Shown: one piece after another, positions 1-7,978 of the stretch
Layout of the letters: the number at the start of each line of letters is the position of its first letter
Numbering within the stretch: the first letter of the stretch is position 1
Origin: an uncultured bacterium
GTDB taxonomy: Bacteria > Verrucomicrobiota > Verrucomicrobiia > Opitutales > Intestinicryptomonadaceae
Direction of reading: 5' to 3'
NCBI GenBank assembly: GCA_905214995.1
Contig: CAJMOT010000018.1
Location: 1-24,949 of the forward strand
DNA length: 24,949 nucleotides
The notes under the pieces: generated by a model
Told to the model about the DNA's origin: nothing
Seen by the model: only the letters and a program-made list of their open reading frames with translations
Database searches by the model: none
Translations under genes and position numbers: made by a program

Positions 1-953
1 CATGCGTTCAGACTTGTGTCATAATCAAAGGTCTCATCGGTACCCAACGTGCAGTCCCCGACTACGCTGAGCGTCAGTGAAACGGGATCTTTCACAGCAG
101 CAGCTTCTTCTTTTGCCTTTTTTGCGGCCTCCTCTTCCGCCATGAGCTCGGCTAGCCTCCGCGCGGTATTTGGGAAAGGCGGGTAGATGAACGGCTCTAT
201 CGAAACCGCTCTGCGGGATTTTTCGTCGATTTCGATTGATACCGCGCAGATTCTCGGGTCGCCCTCAGCCATTGCAAACGCCCGCGGGCGCCCGTCTATG
301 AAACGTTGCAAAATTATCTCCCACTTGCGCCCGAGGCACGAGGCCCACGGGCCCGTCATTCCGGCGTCGCTCAAAAACGCGAGTCCCTTGGGGAATATGC
401 GCGCGTCGTTCGTGGGAATGTGCGTGTGGGTGCCGACCACCGCCTGCGCCCTGCCGTCGAGATGCCACGCCATCGAGACCTTTTCGGAGGTCGTCTCCGC
501 ATGGAAGTCGAGGAATACGGCGTCGCACAGCGGCTTGATTCTGTCTATCATCTCGCCCGCCGCCGCGAACGGGCAGTTGGCCTTTATCTTCATGAGCGTC
601 TGCCCGAGCAGCGAGAACACCCCGAGCTTCATTCCGTCCTTTTCGAGGATGAGGTATGTGCGCCCAGGGTTGCTCGATGGCAGGTTTGCGGGGCGGCAGA
701 CTTTTTCGAGCGCGCCGATCTCGCCCTCAAAGCACCGCTGGTCCCAGATGTGGTCGCCGAGGGTAATGGCGTCCACGCCGCAACGGAAAAGCTCTTCGGC
801 CATGTTTTTCGTCAGCCCGTTTCCGCCCGCCGCATTTTCGGCGTTGGCGATTACGAAGTCCGTTCCGAGGCTCTCGCGTATGCGCGGCAGGTTGTCGGCG
901 AGGATCCTCCTGCCGGGCTTGCCCACTATGTCGCCGACAAAGAAAATCCTCAT
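1..953 (-). CDS. YmdB-type metallophosphoesterase fused to the start of a CapA-like domain (partial, runs off left edge)
   Basis: Open reading frame of 317 codons from ATG at 951-953 with no stop before the window edge. Residues 1 to about 265 are a YmdB/TIGR00282-family metallophosphoesterase. Metal-site motifs are in order: GDIVGKPG (D8), NAENAAGG (E39, N40), GDHIWD (D67, H68), H151 in FHAETTSEK, and GTHTHIPT (H175, H177). The family hydrolyses cyclic nucleotides such as 2',3'-cAMP in the cytoplasm and is normally about 260 residues. Here the frame continues through a charged, Ala/Glu/Lys-rich linker (about 268-287) into SLTLSVVGDCTLGTDETF (292-309), which resembles the opening of the CapA/PGA_cap domain. 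The start overlaps the adk stop as ATGA, so the two are probably co-transcribed. The phosphodiesterase call is firm. The CapA part rests on about 25 residues. Confidence 0.85.
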   Translation of the reverse strand, partial: MRIFFVGDIVGKPGRRILADNLPRIRESLGTDFVIANAENAAGGNGLTKNMAEELFRCGVDAITLGDHIWDQRCFEGEIGALEKVCRPANLPSSNPGRTYLILEKDGMKLGVFSLLGQTLMKIKANCPFAAAGEMIDRIKPLCDAVFLDFHAETTSEKVSMAWHLDGRAQAVVGTHTHIPTNDARIFPKGLAFLSDAGMTGPWASCLGRKWEIILQRFIDGRPRAFAMAEGDPRICAVSIEIDEKSRRAVSIEPFIYPPFPNTARRLAELMAEEEAAKKAKEEAAAVKDPVSLTLSVVGDCTLGTDETFDYDTSLNA

Positions 954-1621
954 CGCGCGCAAAGCCCCAGTTTTTCGGCGACTTCGCGCATGTCGGCAGC
1001 CGCCCCCTTCTCGGAGAGCTCCGGCGGAATTTTTACGAGAATGCCCCTGGCGCCGTAGAAGTCCGCAAGCGGAAGCGTCGTTGAGCGGAAGACTTCGAGC
1101 CGCTTTTTGACGGTTTCGGGCTTGTCGTCGTCGCGGGTGAAGAGCTTCCCGCCGCACTTGTCGCAGACGCCCTCGGATTTCGGCGGGTTGAACTCCCTGT
1201 GGTAAGGCGCCTGGCAGTCGGAACATATCATGCGTCCCGAAATTCGGCGGACGATTTCGGCGTCCGGAACGTCGAGGTAGAGGACGTATGAAATTTCCTC
1301 CCCGAGCTCGGAGAGAATTTTGTCGAGCATTTCCGCCTGCGCGAGCGTGCGCGGAAAACCGTCGAGTATGAATCCGCCGGCGGCGTCCGGCTTTGACAGG
1401 CGGTCTTTGACCATCGCCGCCGTGACGCCGTCCGGAACGAGCTCGCCCTTGTTTATGTACGATTTCGCAAGTTTGCCGAGCTCCGTCCCCTCCTTTATGT
1501 TGTTTCTGAAGAGGTCGCCCGTGGAGACCTGCGCTATTCCGAGGACTTCGCAGAGGGCGGCGGCGCGCGTGCCCTTGCCGCTGCCGGGCGCGCCCAGCAT
1601 TATCAGGTTGGCTTTTTTCAT
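950..1621 (-). CDS. adk: Adenylate kinase with zinc-type LID
   Basis: Adenylate kinase of 223 residues, interconverting ATP + AMP and 2 ADP in the cytoplasm. The P-loop GAPGSGKGT is at residues 10-18. The AMP-binding DGFPR is at 86-90. The LID carries four cysteines in two CxxC pairs (C132/C135 and C152/C155), the structural zinc-binding form. Length fits long-type bacterial Adk. The start ATG lies at 1619-1621, and a 62-bp gap separates it from the divergent DNA polymerase gene. The stop overlaps the start of the downstream phosphodiesterase by 4 bp, suggesting one transcript that handles nucleotide pools. Confidence 0.97.
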   Translation of the reverse strand: MKKANLIMLGAPGSGKGTRAAALCEVLGIAQVSTGDLFRNNIKEGTELGKLAKSYINKGELVPDGVTAAMVKDRLSKPDAAGGFILDGFPRTLAQAEMLDKILSELGEEISYVLYLDVPDAEIVRRISGRMICSDCQAPYHREFNPPKSEGVCDKCGGKLFTRDDDKPETVKKRLEVFRSTTLPLADFYGARGILVKIPPELSEKGAAADMREVAEKLGLCAR

Positions 1622-1683
1622 GGTCTAAAATTTAAGCCGAATATAATTGCAACGCCCTCGAAAATCGGCAAGCCTTTTTTAGC
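1622..1683. promoter_or_regulatory. Divergent promoter region between adk and the family B polymerase
   Basis: AT-rich 62-bp gap between divergent starts. On the plus strand TATAAT lies at 1642-1647, about 36 bp before the polymerase ATG, without a clear -35. On the minus strand TTGCCG (1671-1666) and AATTAT (1648-1643) are spaced 17 bp apart in front of adk. These are visual matches only. Confidence 0.35.
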
Positions 1684-3837
1684 ATGCAGGAGGCCGACTT
1701 CAAAAAGCGCATTTGCGGGTTAAGTTCCGACGGCGGAGGCAGCGTCGCGGTGTACGTCGATTCCAACGGGCGCAGGGAGCGCGTTTGCGCGCCGTTCGAG
1801 CCGTTTGTGTGGACGTCCTCCCGCGCGGCTCGCACGCCGTTCGAGTCGGGGCGCGAGCGATTGAATGGGCCGGATTTCGCCGTTTTGGACGCCCTCGTCA
1901 AATTTCCCGACGACGCGGCGGCGAACGCCTTTTTGAAGGCGCGCGACAAGTCTCTGCCGATCGAAAAGCTCGGATGCGCCGAAAACCTTTTTCTGGCGCG
2001 CAATTCGCTGCGCATGTTCGAGGGCATGGCTTTCGGCGAGATCCGCATTGCGGAGCTTTCGGTTTCCGTCTCGGACTCGCCCGAGACTTTCGGCAAAATC
2101 TACGCGGCCGCCCTCTCGGGCGCGGGCGGTTTCAAGATTTTGCGCGCGCGGGATTTTTCCGACGCCGCGGAGAGGGAGCTCTTGGCGGCTCTCAATTCGG
2201 AAATCGCCGCGCGCGACCCCGACATAATCGTCGGGCACGAGATTTTTCGCAGGGATCTCGCCGCCGTCGCCGCGCGCGCCAAAAAGCTCAAAATCCCGCT
2301 TTCGTGGGGAAGGGGCGGGGAGGCGGCGACTTTCAGAAAGAGCAGGCTGAAGCTCGCGGAGCGCTCTTTCGGGTACGTCAGGTGCGACATTCCCGGCAGA
2401 ACCGTGGCGGACACGTCGCTCATGGCGCAAATTTACGACGTGAGCGTGCGCGACATGGCTTCGTATTCCCTCAAAGACTGCGCCGCCCACTTCGGGATCG
2501 ACCCGTCCGCAGAGCGCGCGCCTTTCCGCCTCGGCGGAGAGCTCGGAGCGTTTTTGAACGACTTTGAAAAATTCGAATCCGCCGCGCGCAGAAAATTGGA
2601 GGATTGCGCCAAGCTCGCAGACAGGCTGCTGCCCTCGTATGTGGCGCAGGTCGGCAACTTCCCGATGACGCTCCAGGAGTGCCTTCTGCGCGGCAGCGGC
2701 GCGAAGGTAGAAAACCTCTTTCTGGAAAAATACCTCGCTTCATCCGCCGCGCTCCCGCTGCCGGCGCGCAGCAAGTATTTCGAGGGGGCGCTTTCGGAGA
2801 GCTTCGCTCTGGGCACATTCAAAAACGTATTGCACTACGACGTGGCGTCGCTGTACCCGAGCATTATGCTGCTGCTCGGCAGGTGCCCGAAAAACGACTA
2901 TCTGAACGTCTTCGTATCCGAACTGCGCAGGCTGCGCGAGTACCGATTGAAATACAAGGCTCTCGCAAAGTCCGAGCGCGACCCCGCACTCGCGAGAGAG
3001 TACGACGCGCGCCAGATGAGCTTCAAAATCCTCATAAACTCTTTTTACGGATACCTCGGGCTCGACAACGCCACATTCGGAGACATCGCGCTCGCCGAGG
3101 AGGTCACGCGCAGGGGCAGAGAGCTTTTGGAAAAGATAATCGGCGCGTTTTCCGCGGTCGATGGCTGCAAGGTTCTCGAAGCGGACACCGACGGCATATA
3201 CGTTCAGAGCTGGGAGTATTTTGAAAATCCCGACGGCCTTCTTTCGAAGGTTCTGCACGTTATGCCAGAGGGAATAGACCTCGAATTCGACGGGGCGTTC
3301 GACGCCATGCTCTGCTACAAGGCAAAAAACTACGCCCTGCTGCGCGGCGGCAAGATCATATTGAAGGGTTCCGCCTTCAAAAACCGCGCCACCGAGCCCC
3401 TGTTGAGGTCGCTTACGGCAGAGATGGCGAAGGCGAAGCTGCTCGGCGACTCCGCGGAGCTCGGCGGGATTGTCGAGGGCGCGCGCCGGGCGGTGCTCTC
3501 CGGAGCCGCCGACATAGACTCGCTTTCGAGAAGCGAATACATAAACAAGCCCGTCGCCCAGTATCTTGAAGAAGTCCAAAACGGCGGAATGCGCCGCGCG
3601 CCGATGGAGGCCGCCGCAATGCTTGCGCCGCGCCCGGAGGTCGGCGACAGAATATCGTATTACATCGCCCGCGGCGACGGAAAGCGCGCGCCCGACTGGA
3701 AGAACGCGCGCCCGACCGCGCTGTACGACGCCGAAAAATTTCCGTACGACGCCGACTATTACGCGCGCAAAATCGACGACTGGCGCAGGAGGTTTTCCGA
3801 CCTCATATCGGACGAAAAGCAGGCGGAGCTGTTTTAG
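1684..3837 (+). CDS. Family B DNA polymerase with degraded proofreading motifs
   Basis: A 717-residue family B DNA polymerase. Polymerase motif A (DVASLYPSIML, 386-396), motif B (KILINSFYGYLG, 448-459) and motif C (EADTDGIYV, 499-507, acids D501/D503) are intact, followed by a KAKNYAL motif (546-552). The N-terminal half aligns by eye with the DnaQ-like exonuclease domain (DPDIIVGHEIF near 178-188, DIPGRTVADT near 235-244), but its catalytic residues look lost. Where Exo I should read D-x-E the sequence is RIAELSVSV (121-129). The Exo II Asn is Glu (GHEIF), and the Exo III Tyr is not visible (RKLEDC, 303-308). Polymerisation seems possible and proofreading doubtful. The ATG at 1684 has no Shine-Dalgarno upstream. 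The AGGAGG at 1688-1693 lies inside codons 2-4. I recall related proteins from Opitutia; its cellular role, possibly repair, is not known to me. Confidence 0.93.
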   Translation: MQEADFKKRICGLSSDGGGSVAVYVDSNGRRERVCAPFEPFVWTSSRAARTPFESGRERLNGPDFAVLDALVKFPDDAAANAFLKARDKSLPIEKLGCAENLFLARNSLRMFEGMAFGEIRIAELSVSVSDSPETFGKIYAAALSGAGGFKILRARDFSDAAERELLAALNSEIAARDPDIIVGHEIFRRDLAAVAARAKKLKIPLSWGRGGEAATFRKSRLKLAERSFGYVRCDIPGRTVADTSLMAQIYDVSVRDMASYSLKDCAAHFGIDPSAERAPFRLGGELGAFLNDFEKFESAARRKLEDCAKLADRLLPSYVAQVGNFPMTLQECLLRGSGAKVENLFLEKYLASSAALPLPARSKYFEGALSESFALGTFKNVLHYDVASLYPSIMLLLGRCPKNDYLNVFVSELRRLREYRLKYKALAKSERDPALAREYDARQMSFKILINSFYGYLGLDNATFGDIALAEEVTRRGRELLEKIIGAFSAVDGCKVLEADTDGIYVQSWEYFENPDGLLSKVLHVMPEGIDLEFDGAFDAMLCYKAKNYALLRGGKIILKGSAFKNRATEPLLRSLTAEMAKAKLLGDSAELGGIVEGARRAVLSGAADIDSLSRSEYINKPVAQYLEEVQNGGMRRAPMEAAAMLAPRPEVGDRISYYIARGDGKRAPDWKNARPTALYDAEKFPYDADYYARKIDDWRRRFSDLISDEKQAELF

Positions 3838-3854
3838 CGCGCCTTCTAAAAAAC

Positions 3855-3883
3855 TTGATTCCGCCGCGCGCTTTTGCGACAAT
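3855..3883 (+). promoter_or_regulatory. Candidate hisD promoter
   Basis: TTGATT (3855-3860) and GACAAT (3878-3883) are spaced 17 bp apart, each matching 4 of 6 consensus bases. The -10 ends 8 bp before the hisD ATG, so the transcript would have almost no leader. Confidence 0.35.
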
Positions 3884-3891
3884 CGCGCGCG

Positions 3892-5196
3892 ATGAAAATT
3901 TTGGAATACAAGAGCGCCGGTTTCTGGCGCGACCTCGCAGGAGCATGCCGTTCCGACGCCGCCGGCGCCAAAGTCTCCGCCGCCGTGGAGTCCGTAATAT
4001 CCAAAGTTCGCGAGTCCGGCGACGCCGCGCTCGAAGAGCTGACTTTGAAATTCGACGGGGCGAGGGTGCCCGCGCGGCAAATGCGCGTCTCCCCCGCGGA
4101 GATAAAGAGCGCGCTCGCCGCCGTGGGCTCGCCAGACAAGAGGGCCATACGCGAGGCGGTCGCGTGCGTCAAGGCGTACCACATGCACGCTTTCCCGAAA
4201 AACTGGCGCGCCAAAAATCCGCACGGGGCCGTCATAGGCGAGAACTTCTATCCCATAGGCCGCGTCGGGCTCTACGTTCCGGGCGGGCACGCGCCCCTCG
4301 TCTCCACCGTCGTCATGACGGCGACTCTCGCAAAGCTCGCAAAATGCCCGGAGATCTGCGTCTGCACGCCGCCGGCTTCGGACGGAACCGTCAACCCTCA
4401 CATACTCGCGGCGCTTTCCATCGTCGGGGTTTCCGAAATCTACAAAATCGGGGGGGCGCAGGCGATAGCGGCGATGGCGCTTGGGACAAAGACCGTCAAG
4501 CCCGCGGACAAGCTCTTCGGCCCGGGCAACGCCTACGTCGTCGAGGCGAAGCGCCAACTCTTCGGAACGGTTGGCGTCGATCTCCTGCCCGGGCCGAGCG
4601 AAATTCTGGTGTTGGCCGACTCTTCCGCAAATCCGCGGTTTGTCGCCTCCGACATGCTCTCGCAGGCGGAGCACGGCAGCGGCAGGGAAAAGATATTCCT
4701 CGTCACCACCTCCCAAAAGCTCGTGGAGGACGTGCGCGGGCTCCTGCCCGAAATGGCCTCCAAGCTCTCGCGCTCCGATGCGCTTATGAAAATCATAGCG
4801 GACGGGTGCGTCGTCGCGCTCGTGCCGAACCTCGAAGCCGCCTGCGAAATCGCGAATTTTGTCGCGCCCGAGCACATGGAGCTGATGGTTTCCTCTCCCG
4901 AAAAGCTCGTCCCGAAGATACGAACCGCCGGCGCGATTCTCGCCGGAGACTATACCCCGACCGTCCTCGGCGACTTTACCGCCGGCCCGAGCCACACTCT
5001 GCCGACGGGGCGCACGGGCAGGTTCTCGGGCGGGTTGCAGCTGATAGACTTTATGCGGCGCAGCTCTTTTGTGAAGTACGGCAAAAAATCCGCCGAGCGC
5101 GCCGCCGGCGTCGTCGGGGCGTTCGCCGCGATGGAGGGGCTCGACGCGCACGGATCGAGCCTTATTCAGAGGCTTTGGCAAAATGGCGGCCGCTGA
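3892..5196 (+). CDS. hisD: Histidinol dehydrogenase
   Basis: Catalyses the last two oxidations of histidine biosynthesis (L-histidinol to L-histidine, NAD-dependent) in the cytoplasm. With the ATG at 3892 the protein is 434 residues, the normal length. An in-frame TTG six codons upstream is less likely. The family signature is clear: YVPGG (128-132), IGGAQAIAAMALGT (186-199) and DLLPGPSEILVLAD (230-243). Zinc ligands fit Q258, H261, D361 and H420, and the catalytic pair is E327-H328 in FVAPEHME. No other his gene is in the window. The last 14 bp overlap the following histidine kinase, implying translational coupling. Confidence 0.97.
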   Translation: MKILEYKSAGFWRDLAGACRSDAAGAKVSAAVESVISKVRESGDAALEELTLKFDGARVPARQMRVSPAEIKSALAAVGSPDKRAIREAVACVKAYHMHAFPKNWRAKNPHGAVIGENFYPIGRVGLYVPGGHAPLVSTVVMTATLAKLAKCPEICVCTPPASDGTVNPHILAALSIVGVSEIYKIGGAQAIAAMALGTKTVKPADKLFGPGNAYVVEAKRQLFGTVGVDLLPGPSEILVLADSSANPRFVASDMLSQAEHGSGREKIFLVTTSQKLVEDVRGLLPEMASKLSRSDALMKIIADGCVVALVPNLEAACEIANFVAPEHMELMVSSPEKLVPKIRTAGAILAGDYTPTVLGDFTAGPSHTLPTGRTGRFSGGLQLIDFMRRSSFVKYGKKSAERAAGVVGAFAAMEGLDAHGSSLIQRLWQNGGR

Positions 5197-6319
5197 CGGA
5201 GATTCCATCGCGAACCTCCTGCGCAAAAACAAGAGGCTTTCGCGCGAGCTTTCGCGTATGGAGACGGTTTTCAACGCCATACGCTCGGCGATTGTCGTCT
5301 GCGATTGCGCGGGGGAGATAATTTTTGCTAACTCCTACGCGGGGGATCTGCTCGGCATCGGCGCGGCGGACGTGTCGATTTTCAAGCTCCTCCCCGGAAT
5401 GGACGGGGCGGTTTCCGACGCCGCGCGCGGCTCTTACGTTCTGCGCGAATTCGAGATTTCCTATCCCGAAAGAAAAATGCTTAGCGCGCAGATTATACCT
5501 TTCGACTTCGGCGACGGGGGGACTTTCGCGCTGATTCTAAACGACGTCACGCGCGAAAAGCTCTCAACCGAGGAGAGGATAGAGAGCGAAAAGCTGTCGT
5601 CGCTTCTGAATCTTTCCTCCGGCGTGGCGCACGAGATAGGCAACCCGCTAAACTCGATCAACATCCACTTGCAGCTCGCGATGCGCCGCCTCAAAAAGCT
5701 CGCTGAGAAGCTGCCCGGAAACGGGCTCGTCGAAGGCGTGAGGGAATCAATCGAAATCTGCTCGTCGGAAGTGTCGCGGCTCGACTCCATAATAGAAAAT
5801 TTTTTGAAGGCTCTCCGCCCGATGCGCCCCGACATGGCGGACTGCGACCCAATAAAGCCGCTCGCCGAAACCCTCAAAACGCTCGACGCGGAGCTGGAAA
5901 ACCTCGGCGTATCGGTCGCGGTGAATGTGGACGCACCGCTGCCGACGGTGTACGCCGACGCAAACCTGTTGAAGCAGCTTTACTTCAACATCCTCCACAA
6001 CGCGATGGAGGCGATGGACGCCGGCGGCGACATAACCGTGCGCGCGCTCGCCGACGACGATTTCGTGAAAATCTCCTTTGCCGACACTGGGTGCGGAATA
6101 GACGAAGATGGAATGTCAAAGCTCTTCCAGCCGTACTACACCACGAAAACTGACGGGCACGGCTTGGGAATGACGATAATCCAAGCGATAGTCAGGGCGC
6201 ACGGCGGAAAGATAGACGTGGAAAGCGGTCCGGACAGGGGGACGACCGTAACCGTAAGTTTCCCCAGGGCGCACCGCCGGATCCGCACCCTCCGCCAAAA
6301 CGCGCCAGAGCGCCGCTGA
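5183..6319 (+). CDS. Soluble PAS-domain sensor histidine kinase, NtrB-like
   Basis: A 378-residue two-component kinase. After a short coiled start (residues 8-28), a PAS-like sensor covers about 29-125. The H-box is GVAHEIGNPLNSI with phospho-acceptor H150. The N-box asparagine is N273 (NILHNAMEAM), the G1 box is DTGCG (301-305) and the G2 box is GHGLGM (325-330). The H-box and HATPase arrangement are of the NtrB/AtoS type, whose partners are usually sigma54-dependent regulators. No membrane segment is visible, so it should sense a cytoplasmic signal. No response regulator lies in this window. The start overlaps hisD by 14 bp. The basic tail after about residue 362 is unusual, and its codons form one arm of a 19-bp inverted repeat. 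Confidence 0.93.
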   Translation: MAAADGDSIANLLRKNKRLSRELSRMETVFNAIRSAIVVCDCAGEIIFANSYAGDLLGIGAADVSIFKLLPGMDGAVSDAARGSYVLREFEISYPERKMLSAQIIPFDFGDGGTFALILNDVTREKLSTEERIESEKLSSLLNLSSGVAHEIGNPLNSINIHLQLAMRRLKKLAEKLPGNGLVEGVRESIEICSSEVSRLDSIIENFLKALRPMRPDMADCDPIKPLAETLKTLDAELENLGVSVAVNVDAPLPTVYADANLLKQLYFNILHNAMEAMDAGGDITVRALADDDFVKISFADTGCGIDEDGMSKLFQPYYTTKTDGHGLGMTIIQAIVRAHGGKIDVESGPDRGTTVTVSFPRAHRRIRTLRQNAPERR

Positions 6320-6434
6320 TACTCCGCTTCGGGTGGTTTGTTTTTCCCCAACCCAAGATGGGACGAATCTCCTGTGAAATTGCCCGCTTTGCGCGGCGGC
6401 GCGAATGCTCGTCTGAGCGGCGCTCTGGCGCGTT
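6299..6434. repeat. 19-bp perfect inverted repeat flanking 98 bp
   Basis: AACGCGCCAGAGCGCCGCT at 6299-6317 and its exact reverse complement at 6416-6434. The left arm lies in the last codons of the histidine kinase gene and the right arm in the intergenic region. No U-run follows either arm and I see no target duplication. Confidence 0.8.
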
Positions 6435-6542
6435 CTTACGGAATGGCGAATCTTCCCTGAAAGGTTTTGCGGGCGCGTTGTGCCGCTTGGCGGAACATTA
6501 TTGCCGTCAAATATTGAAATTGTTTCCCGCACCCGTTTTGCG

Positions 6543-6571
6543 TTGACAGTTTGGGGCGCTTCGGCGATTAT
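6543..6571 (+). promoter_or_regulatory. Candidate sigma70-type promoter for the oxidoreductase gene
   Basis: A perfect TTGACA (6543-6548), a 17-bp spacer, then GATTAT (6566-6571, 4 of 6 matches). It sits 40 bp upstream of the ATG at 6611 in a 291-bp gap. The rest of the gap shows only the inverted repeat and words shared with the 19.2-19.5 kb gap. Confidence 0.6.
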
Positions 6572-6610
6572 GCAAAACGTTTGTTTGTGTAAATTCGTTA
6601 TTAATTGCAT

Positions 6611-7969
6611 ATGAAAAGGAGAGATTTTATGGCGCGCGCGGCTTTGGTTGCCGCGGCTTCGTCGTTGCCTAAATTCGGCTTCGCCTCCGTGAAGGGCGAC
6701 GACCGCATAAAAGTGGGGCTCGTAGGATGCGGAGGCAGGGGCACCGGCGCCCTTTGCAACATGATTGCCGCCGATCCCAACGTTAAAATCGCCGCCGTCG
6801 CCGACCTGTTTGCCGACAAGCACGAGTGGACTGTCAAGACCGTTTCCGATTTTTGCAAAAAGCGTTTCGGCTCGAGGGCGGCCGAGGTAATGGATCCGGA
6901 CAAAGTCAAAAGATTCGCCGGCTGGGATTGCATAGACCAGCTGCTGGCGGAGGACGTCGATTTGGTCGTCGAGGCCACGCCTCCGGTATTTCGCGCTCCC
7001 CATTACGCGAAAATCGTCGCCGCCGGAAAGCACGCGTTTCTCGAAAAGCCCGCGTGCGTCGACGTGTCGCAGGCGAGGGAAATGTTGGAGATTTCCAAAG
7101 AGGCGCGCCGGAAGGGTCTGAGCGTGGTGTGCGGAACCCAACGCCGCTACCACGAAGGATACCGCGATGTCGTAAGACGCGTGCAGGACGGGGAGATCGG
7201 CGATATCGTGTCGGCGCAGTGTTTTTGGTACGGTCCGTACTACGTCGGACAGTCCCTGCGCGACAACCTTGAAAAATGGGGAACCATCGAGGGCTTGGAG
7301 CCGTTCGACGTCGAATACCAAATCCGCAATTGGCCGTCGTTCATCTGGACTTCGGGCGACAATATAGTCGAGCAGCATGTCCACAACATAGACGTCGTTC
7401 TGTGGGCGCTCGGCGACGCCCGTATGCCCGCGGACGTTCGCGGAATAGGCGGAAGGAGCACGGATCTGCCGTCGCCGAAATACGGCGACAGGTTCAGCAA
7501 TTTCGCCGTCGACTACGACATGGGCGGCGGGCTGCGCCTGGCGAGCTACTGCCAACAGGATCCCAAGTGTTCGGATTCGGTCGGGGAGCGCATCATAGGC
7601 ACGAAGGGCGTCATGATAACCCAGAATTACGGAGGCGTGTGCAGAATGGTCGACCTCAAAGGCGGGGAACTCTACACGCCGCGCTCGGACATTCCGGAGT
7701 GCCTCGAAATGGAGCACAAATTCTTGCTCGACTCAATCCGTTCCGGGCGGCGCGCAAACACTCTCGACACCCTCGTAAATTCCACGCTCGTTGCGGTTGC
7801 GGGAAGAATGAGCGCGTATTCCGGCAAGAAATTCAAATACGAATGGCTGCTTAAAAAATCCAGGGAGAGCCTCGTTCCGAAAAACGTTGACCTCTGCGGC
7901 AGAGAGCAAAATTTGCGCGTAAAAAATCCCGTGTCGGTTCCCGTTCCAGGAAAGTACCGGCTTGTGTAG
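6611..7969 (+). CDS. Gfo/Idh/MocA-family oxidoreductase with Tat signal
   Basis: A 452-residue NAD(P)-dependent oxidoreductase-fold protein. The N-terminus MKRRDFMARAALVAAASS fits a twin-arginine signal, so export of a folded, cofactor-loaded enzyme is likely. The Rossmann motif VGCGGRGTG is at 38-46 and the family motif EKP at 145-147 in FLEKPACVD. A substrate-side segment GTQRRYHEGYRD follows, and a conserved EQHVHNID lies in the second domain. Exported members of this family act on sugars or cyclitols, and some (GH109) are NAD-dependent glycosidases. The substrate cannot be read from sequence. Start choice: ATG 6611 preserves the RR motif but has no Shine-Dalgarno. ATG 6629 has AAGGAG at a good distance but would remove the Tat motif. 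I prefer 6611. Confidence 0.92.
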   Translation: MKRRDFMARAALVAAASSLPKFGFASVKGDDRIKVGLVGCGGRGTGALCNMIAADPNVKIAAVADLFADKHEWTVKTVSDFCKKRFGSRAAEVMDPDKVKRFAGWDCIDQLLAEDVDLVVEATPPVFRAPHYAKIVAAGKHAFLEKPACVDVSQAREMLEISKEARRKGLSVVCGTQRRYHEGYRDVVRRVQDGEIGDIVSAQCFWYGPYYVGQSLRDNLEKWGTIEGLEPFDVEYQIRNWPSFIWTSGDNIVEQHVHNIDVVLWALGDARMPADVRGIGGRSTDLPSPKYGDRFSNFAVDYDMGGGLRLASYCQQDPKCSDSVGERIIGTKGVMITQNYGGVCRMVDLKGGELYTPRSDIPECLEMEHKFLLDSIRSGRRANTLDTLVNSTLVAVAGRMSAYSGKKFKYEWLLKKSRESLVPKNVDLCGREQNLRVKNPVSVPVPGKYRLV

Positions 7970-7978
7970 CCTCCGCTT

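Noticed and set aside
1688..1693. AGGAGG as ribosome site for a later polymerase start
   Set aside because: No in-frame ATG, GTG or TTG follows at suitable distance; it simply encodes residues 2-4.
2740..5280. Very long open frame (846 codons) on the minus strand
   Set aside because: It runs antisense through the polymerase, hisD and kinase genes, is Arg/Gly/Ala-rich and matches no family; a GC-rich shadow frame.
6116..7717. 533-codon minus-strand open frame
   Set aside because: Antisense to the kinase tail and the oxidoreductase, both clear genes; no recognisable domain.
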